Position numbers and translations under genes: made by a program. Below are positions 59,159-64,000 of a stretch of 64,000 nt of DNA, piece after piece. Position 1 is the stretch's first letter. Each line of letters starts with the position of its first letter. Location: positions 189,259-253,258 of the forward strand of contig CAWGUB010000006.1 of assembly GCA_963825575.1 (NCBI GenBank), written 5' to 3'. The notes under the pieces were generated by a model. That model saw nothing but the letters and a program-made list of their open reading frames with translations, was not told the DNA's origin and did not search any database. The DNA comes from JAFDBW01 sp963825575 (lineage in GTDB: Bacteria; Desulfobacterota; Desulfuromonadia; Desulfuromonadales; BM103).

Positions 59159-60061
59159 CTAATAGAGGGAACGGCGCTGGTAGTTACTGCTGCCACCGAG
59201 ACTGTAATTGAATAAGCCCATGATGTGCAGGTACTCATTTGGGTAGGCCCTTGGCAGTGGCCCATAGGTGGCACCCTGCCGTACGGCGCGCATCGCTTCG
59301 TCGTCGAGGACGCGATAGCCGGAGCTTTCCATCAGTATAACATCGGTGACGTTGCCGTCACGATCGACCGTGACGCGAATCAGGCAGGATCCCTGCTGGT
59401 TGCGAGTTCTGGCAGATTCTGGGTAGTTCCATACCCCGTAAATGTTGTTACGGAAGCGGCGCATGAAGGAGATCAGCAGGTCCTGCTGAGTGTCCATCCA
59501 GACAGTATCGCCCTTTTCGATGTCCTTGCGATATTTCCGTCGCCAGTCACTTTCTATTTGTGCCATGGCCTGAGGTGAAATCTGGGTCAGGGTTTGCAGG
59601 TCTGGGACACTGGGGGAGGGCTCGGTTCTCTGCCGCCTGAGAGCCTCAGCGGTCTCCGGCAGTGTCTGGTCAGATTTATCGGCCGGGGCTTTCTCCAGCC
59701 TCGGTTCAGGTTGTGGCGGCGTTGGCTGCGGGATTTTCTGCACCTGTTCGGGAGCGCGGACGACCTTCTCACGATCCTCGGTGTCCTGTCCCTCCGGGGC
59801 GGTCTCCTTCTCTACGACCTGATCCTTTTCAGCGAGGCGTTCGGCCGGTTTCTGACGAGGTTTTTCCAGCTCTTTCCGGATCGGCAGATCGAGTTCCCGG
59901 TCACGTGGTTGGGGAGGGCGAACCTCAACATAAACCGGCGGTGGTGCAATCTCTGCCGGAAACAACCTGTCTTTCGGCACCAGCAGCAAAAGCAGGTGTA
60001 AAAGCAGGGATAACAGGATAAACCCTGTGATTATGATATCTTGTCGTTGCTCAGTGGTCAT
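59159..60061 (-). CDS. tonB: TonB-like energy transducer
   Basis: A 300-residue protein with one N-terminal membrane helix (GFILLSLLLHLLLLLV). A long Pro/Lys/Glu-rich periplasmic spacer follows (about 38-150). The C-terminal TonB domain (about 205-300) has RNNIYGVWNYPESARTR, VDRDGNVTDVILMESSGY and LDDEAMRAVR. It couples proton-motive force to outer-membrane receptors. No exbB/exbD or receptor gene adjoins, so the partner is unknown. Confidence 0.88.
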   Translation of the reverse strand: MTTEQRQDIIITGFILLSLLLHLLLLLVPKDRLFPAEIAPPPVYVEVRPPQPRDRELDLPIRKELEKPRQKPAERLAEKDQVVEKETAPEGQDTEDREKVVRAPEQVQKIPQPTPPQPEPRLEKAPADKSDQTLPETAEALRRQRTEPSPSVPDLQTLTQISPQAMAQIESDWRRKYRKDIEKGDTVWMDTQQDLLISFMRRFRNNIYGVWNYPESARTRNQQGSCLIRVTVDRDGNVTDVILMESSGYRVLDDEAMRAVRQGATYGPLPRAYPNEYLHIMGLFNYSLGGSSNYQRRSLY

Positions 60062-60159
60062 GGCATTAATGATTTATAAACGAGTAATTATATTACAAGC
60101 GGAGGGGAACTACCAGTATCGAATAGGCCTGCAGCCTGCAATTTACGAGGGGAAATAAG

Positions 60160-60188
60160 TTGACGGTTAACAGGTCATCCGGTATATT
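60160..60188 (+). promoter_or_regulatory. Sigma-70-type promoter of pta
   Basis: TTGACG (60160-60165), 17-bp spacer, TATATT (60183-60188). A strong match, 41 bp upstream of the chosen ATG. Confidence 0.7.
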
Positions 60189-60229
60189 CTTGGTCTTTAA
60201 TAAAACCCTGTTTGAAGGAGGAAATGTCG

Positions 60230-61231
60230 ATGCATCTCGTTGACCAGATCAAGGCAAAAGCCCGCACCAGTCTCCAGACTGTAGTGCTTCCTGAAAGTTA
60301 TGATGACCGCATGATCCAGGCCGCCGAACTGATTACCGGTGACAACCTGGCAAAAGTTGTCCTGCTCGGTGACGCTGCCACTCTTGAAGCCAGGGCCGGT
60401 GAACTGGGGGTCTCCCTCGCCGGTGTCGAGCTTATTGATCCAAAGAGTGCCGCCAGCCTTGACAATTATGTCGCTGAGTTGGTCAAGCTGCGTCAGAAGA
60501 AGGGCTTGACCCCCGAACAGGCCCGCGAAACCCTGACCGGTGAAGACAACCTTTTCTTCGGTGCCATGATGGTCCACAAAGGTGATGCCGGGGGCATGGT
60601 TGCCGGTGCCTACAACACCACCGGCGACGTGTTGCGTGCTGCTTTCCAGGTGATTGGTACTGCCCCTGGCATGAAGACGGTGTCTTCGGTGTTTTTGATG
60701 GTGACCAAGAACCCCGACTTTGGTGAAAACGGCGTGCTCTGTTTCGCCGATTGTGCTGTCAACCCGAACCCGAATGCCCAGGCCCTGGCCGAGATCGCTG
60801 TCTCCACTGCGAGCAGCTGCAAGAGCTTCCTCGGCGTTGACGCCCGCGTCGCAATGCTCTCTTTTTCCACCAAAGGCAGCGCCAGTCACGAAGATTGCGA
60901 CAAGGTCCTCGAAGCCCTTGAGATTGCCAAAAAAATTGACCCGAACCTGCAAATCGATGGCGAGCTGCAGGCGGATGCCGCACTGCTTCCCAAGGTTGGT
61001 GAGAAGAAAGCCCCGGGCTCTGCCGTTGCCGGCAAGGCAAACACCCTGATCTTCCCCGATCTCGATGCTGGCAATATCGGCTACAAGTTGGTCGAGCGCG
61101 TCGCCGGCGCCGAAGCGGTCGGGCCGATCGTCCAGGGCCTCGCCAAGCCGGTCAACGATCTCTCGCGTGGCTGTTCCGTTGACGACATTGTGTCCGTATC
61201 GGCAATTACAGCAGTCCAGGCACAAGGCTGA
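60230..61231 (+). CDS. pta: Phosphate acetyltransferase
   Basis: Interconverts acetyl-CoA and acetyl phosphate. A 333-residue single-domain Pta (no N-terminal DRTGG extension): VVLPESYDDRMIQAA, GDAGGMVAGAYNTTGDVLRAA, FADCAVNPNPNAQALAEIA, LSFSTKGSA and VAGKANTLIFPDLDAGNIGYKL. ATG 60230 is preferred because GGAGG lies 8 nt upstream; an ATG at 60224 is too close. With ack it forms the acetate node central to Desulfuromonadales metabolism. Confidence 0.96.
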   Translation: MHLVDQIKAKARTSLQTVVLPESYDDRMIQAAELITGDNLAKVVLLGDAATLEARAGELGVSLAGVELIDPKSAASLDNYVAELVKLRQKKGLTPEQARETLTGEDNLFFGAMMVHKGDAGGMVAGAYNTTGDVLRAAFQVIGTAPGMKTVSSVFLMVTKNPDFGENGVLCFADCAVNPNPNAQALAEIAVSTASSCKSFLGVDARVAMLSFSTKGSASHEDCDKVLEALEIAKKIDPNLQIDGELQADAALLPKVGEKKAPGSAVAGKANTLIFPDLDAGNIGYKLVERVAGAEAVGPIVQGLAKPVNDLSRGCSVDDIVSVSAITAVQAQG

Positions 61232-61276
61232 TTCCCAGGCGTTCTGTTTGTATTGCCACATCTTTTATTGTAAATT

Positions 61277-61302
61277 GGGGCTGGTGTTGCGCATCAGCCC
61301 TG
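61277..61302 (+). terminator. Possible pta terminator
   Basis: Arms GGGCTG and CAGCCC around a short loop, followed after 9 nt by TTGTTTTT. Confidence 0.5.
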
Positions 61303-61359
61303 ATTTCTTGTTTTTAATATAACTAAAATTATCCGAATTGCGTTTCCGGGGGGAAATGT

Positions 61360-63466
61360 ATGCTCCTCTACGAAGCTGAAGGCTTTCTTGAAGTGGAAGT
61401 CGACAGTATCAACCGTCTCTGTCGATCCAGAGATCCCGTCACTTTTGGTGATGCCGATGGAAGTGGCTTCGACGTTCACGCCGTCCTTTGCGATTTTCAG
61501 GATAATTCCCAATCACGTTGTTACGTTGCGTTTCATGACAAGACACTGAAAAAAGCCCTTATTTTTTCTGTCAAAAGCCCCGGAGAAGTTTCTGCGTGGC
61601 AACATGCACATGATGTACTTGCCAGCCTCGAGTACCAGCTTGATGAGTACAACCTCAGGCTCAGCCCGGCTATGCTTGAAGTTGTCCTGAGGGATGTTCC
61701 AGGGCTCGCGTCGCCTGCCGAGGCACGCAAGCAGAGGAATGAAAGAGCCCGGTTGCTGACCGAGCTGCAGGATGCGGTCGAGACAAACCCGACTAGTGCC
61801 GCCGGCAGGAAAGCCGCCCTCAAACTCGGCGCTGAAAAACGCCTGGACGAGCGGATTGCAGAGCTACGACAGCTCATGATTGAGACCCTGTCTCCCGCAC
61901 AAGAGCGTGACGCGGATGGCGAGGCGATGATGGCGCAGGTCAGGGACCTGACGGCCAAGCTGGAGGTTGCGGAAGGCTTGGTCGACCAGGAGCGCAAGCA
62001 GCGGGAGGTAAGCGAGTCGATTACCGCCGCTGCCGAGAAACGTATTCAGGAACTCGAAGAAATTCTCGTCGATGTTGAGACCCGGTCAGCCGGTGAAATT
62101 AAACAGAAACGCAGAATTGTAGTGTTGCAGAGGCGAATTAAAGAACTTGAGGACCAGTTGACGCTGGTGTCCGATGAGGTTGCAAAAGAACGTGACAAAC
62201 AGGAGCAGTTTATCACGGATGTCAAGTCAGCCCAGAAGCAGATTGCGGCGCTCGATGACAGTTTGCAAAAAGCCGGGAAAATGCTGGCGGACAGTTTTGA
62301 TCAGCTGGCGCAAGAAAGGGCCTTGAGGAGTCAGGTGGAAACCTCTTTCAAGGATGCAGAACGCCGCATCAGTGAGCTCGAAGAAGAGCTCCGGGGATTT
62401 AGCCAGCAGAGCACCCGGACAGGCGAAGCGAACAAGGCTGCCGATGCATTGCAAGCACAACTGGAAAAGCTGGAAAGTGAAATGCGGGATCTCCGTGAAG
62501 ATCGACTGCGCGAATGCACTATGCGCAGACGCCTGGAAAAAAGCGCGGTCGAAGACGTCAGGCGCATTCAGGACCTTGAAGCGGCCCTTGAAAAGGCCAG
62601 GGATGAGGCTTCTGCTGCCACGGATGAAATGACGCATGACGGTGAACAGAAAGCCTCCATGAAAGACGAACTGGAGAACCTGGAACGCCGGTTGCGTGAA
62701 GAGCAGGCAGGGAAAGAAGACCTGGAACGTGATCTCGAACAGGCCCACAAGGTAATTGACTCACTCGAGCAGATGGTCAAGGAAACAGAAAATGCCCCTG
62801 AACGTCACGCCACAGAAAAACCGGAGGAAGACCGGAAGCTGCTCGAGCTTACAGAAGAAGTTGCGCTGATCAAGGAACAGCTCGCGCAGGAACGCGCCCG
62901 GCAAGAGGAACTTGCGGAAGAAGTCGCAACAGCTGAAAAGAAGTTGGCTGACAGGCCAGGCTCGACAGGAAAGAAGGCGTTGAACAAGAATGTTGCCACT
63001 TTTGCCGAGTCTGAAGCTGTTGAAGTGAGAGAAAGCAGTAAGCCAGCCAAATCGAAAAAGCCGCTGCCTCACGAATTGCGACCAGCACCGAACAAGGCGG
63101 CTTTCTTCCACCCTGACTGGGACCTCGAGGGGTTACCCTGCAAATCTAAAAAGCATATAGTCAGGGTATGGGAGACGGTTTTTAACGTGCAGATTTCCCT
63201 GGAAGGTTACCCATCACAATATTGTATGGCTTTCCTGGTTGTACTGAGGAAGGATAATCTGAAGAAGCTGTTCATGCTCTCTCCGTCTCAAGCAAAATAA
63301 ACATACGCTTGTCTATGTTCCTGCTGCCCCCCCGGCAAACGAAGCCCTGTTGCAAAACGCCATCGATGAAGGGTTGAGGTTTCTCAAGAACAGTGGGTTT
63401 GAAATGGAAGAAATGCCGGAAGAGTACATCTCCAGCAGCTTGGGAAGCTATTTCCTGGAAAAATGA
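61360..63466 (+). CDS. Long coiled-coil protein, frameshift near its C-terminus
   Basis: A cytosolic protein of about 701 residues once one frameshift is corrected. The N-terminal 110 residues form a globular beta-rich domain that resembles PilZ-like or regulatory domains but is not recognised. Residues about 110-560 are almost continuous coiled coil. A C-terminal globular domain starts near FFHPDWDLEGLPCKS. The open frame stops at 63300, but the next frame continues HTLVYVPAAPPANEALLQNA to FLEK (stop 63464-63466). Dropping one base near 63290-63297 joins them. The gene lies between pta and the convergent ack. Function unknown; a structural or scaffold role is likely from the coiled coil. Confidence 0.75.
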
Positions 63467-63488
63467 GCATAGCGTTCAGTCAGGTCGG

Positions 63489-63530
63489 AACGAGGAAAGG
63501 CCAAGGGAACCCCCTGGCCTTTCCTCGTTT
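63489..63530. terminator. Bidirectional terminator before ack
   Basis: Arms AACGAGGAAAGGCCA and TGGCCTTTCCTCGTTT around a 12-nt loop, with A and T runs at the two ends. It serves the coiled-coil gene and the convergent ack. Confidence 0.9.
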
Positions 63531-63549
63531 GCTGGTCTAAGTGCATCTG

Positions 63550-64000
63550 CTATTTGCGCTGGAAATCGTTTGAAGAGAAGCTGTATTTGAAGTTCATGTG
63601 GTCCGTGTAGGTCCCTTCCAGGATGGCGACCACGCTTCGGTGAAGACAAGTTCCTCGTCGGTCGGAATGACAAAGACCTTTACCGGAGAATCCGGCGTGG
63701 TGATCACGTTTTCTTCCTTACGGGTCATGGTGTTGCGGTTTTTCTCCTTATCCAGGATGATCCCCATAAACTCGAGTCCTTCCAGCGCACTCTCGCGAAT
63801 CAGCCAACCCATTTCACCAACACCGGCAGTGAACACCACGGCATCGATGCCTCCGGTTGCTGCGGCATAAGAGCCGATATATTTCTTCAATCGATAGGCC
63901 TCGACATCCAGTGCCAGTTGGCATCGCGGACAGCTGCCGTCTTCAGCACCTTCAATGACGTCCCGGCGGTCAGTAAACTGACCGGTGATCCCCAGGATGC
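63550..64000 (-). CDS. ackA: Acetate kinase, C-terminal part, frameshifted
   Basis: Only the 3' third is in the window; the 5' end lies beyond 64000. The sequence ITGQFTDRRDVIEGAEDG, KKYIGSYAAATGGIDAVVFT and GVGEMGWLIRESALEGLEFMG is acetate kinase (acetyl phosphate + ADP to acetate + ATP). After LVFTE the open frame departs from the family and stops at 63594. One missing base near 63635 restores VVAILEGTYTDHMNFKYSF and a stop at 63550. Probably a sequencing deletion; a real truncation would remove about 25 residues. Confidence 0.85.

Noticed and set aside
1..64000. tRNA or rRNA genes, CRISPR arrays, prophage or IS transposases
   Set aside because: None was seen. No cloverleaf with a TTCRANY arm, no regularly spaced direct repeats and no transposase or integrase motifs.

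Overview
The window looks like chromosomal DNA of an anaerobic, GC-rich Desulfuromonadales/Geobacterales-type bacterium (Desulfobacterota). The pointers are a GSU3473-family protein, an acetate-type Na+/solute symporter with its DUF4212 subunit, an FprA-type flavodiiron protein, an AhbD-like radical SAM heme enzyme beside hemE and hemH, Pta and acetate kinase, an HgcA mercury-methylation protein, and a probable selenoprotein. Gene density is high, operons are short, and many genes overlap by ATGA. No tRNA, rRNA, prophage, IS transposase or CRISPR array was recognised. The taxonomic placement is inference from gene content.

Layout. 0-3.6 kb: minus-strand hybrid response regulator/histidine kinase, family-4 glycosyltransferase and PAP2 phosphatase, each interrupted by single-base frameshifts. 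3.8-10.4 kb: mgtC, ssb, a HEAT protein, a HEAT/HD-GYP pair and coaE, plus repeat copy 1. 10.4-20.6 kb: hydrolase, repeat copy 2, IclR regulator, Usp, TIM-barrel protein, symporter, truD-trmB-cytochrome c, DAHP synthase, Tat-exported phosphoesterase. 20.7-31.5 kb: fprA, priA, mltA, yqgE, aroK/PilZ/quinone reductase, a two-component system and a nitronate monooxygenase-like protein. 31.7-35.3 kb: ahbD-hemE-hemH plus a coupled zinc-ribbon protein. 35.6-39.7 kb: mla lipid-transport operon. 39.9-43.3 kb: cbpA, then aroG-hgcA. 43.4-45.5 kb: yggT, divIVA and small proteins. 45.6-47.5 kb: arsR-arsC-acr3. 47.8-49.2 kb: PAS histidine kinase. 49.6-57.8 kb: rsgA, folD-metV-metF and gcvT-H-PA-PB. 57.8-58.5 kb: repeat copy 3. 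58.5-64 kb: DUF411 selenoprotein candidate, tonB-like gene, pta, a long coiled-coil gene and the 3' part of ackA.

How the genes fit together. FolD, MetV/MetF and the glycine-cleavage genes form a one-carbon module. Pta, Ack and the symporter serve acetate metabolism. AhbD, HemE and HemH could supply heme for the cytochromes. The Mla operon, MltA, PAP2 and GT4 act on the envelope. ArsR/ArsC/Acr3 (arsenic), HgcA (mercury) and perhaps DUF411 concern metals.

The strongest leads are: (1) a DUF411 gene whose first conserved Cys codon is TGA; (2) three copies of a ~435-bp hairpin-rich element with inverted ends; (3) hgcA in an aroG operon with no hgcB and with a CCPP-repeat N-terminus. Indels cluster at both ends of the window and are absent from the middle, so sequence quality should be considered before calling those genes dead.
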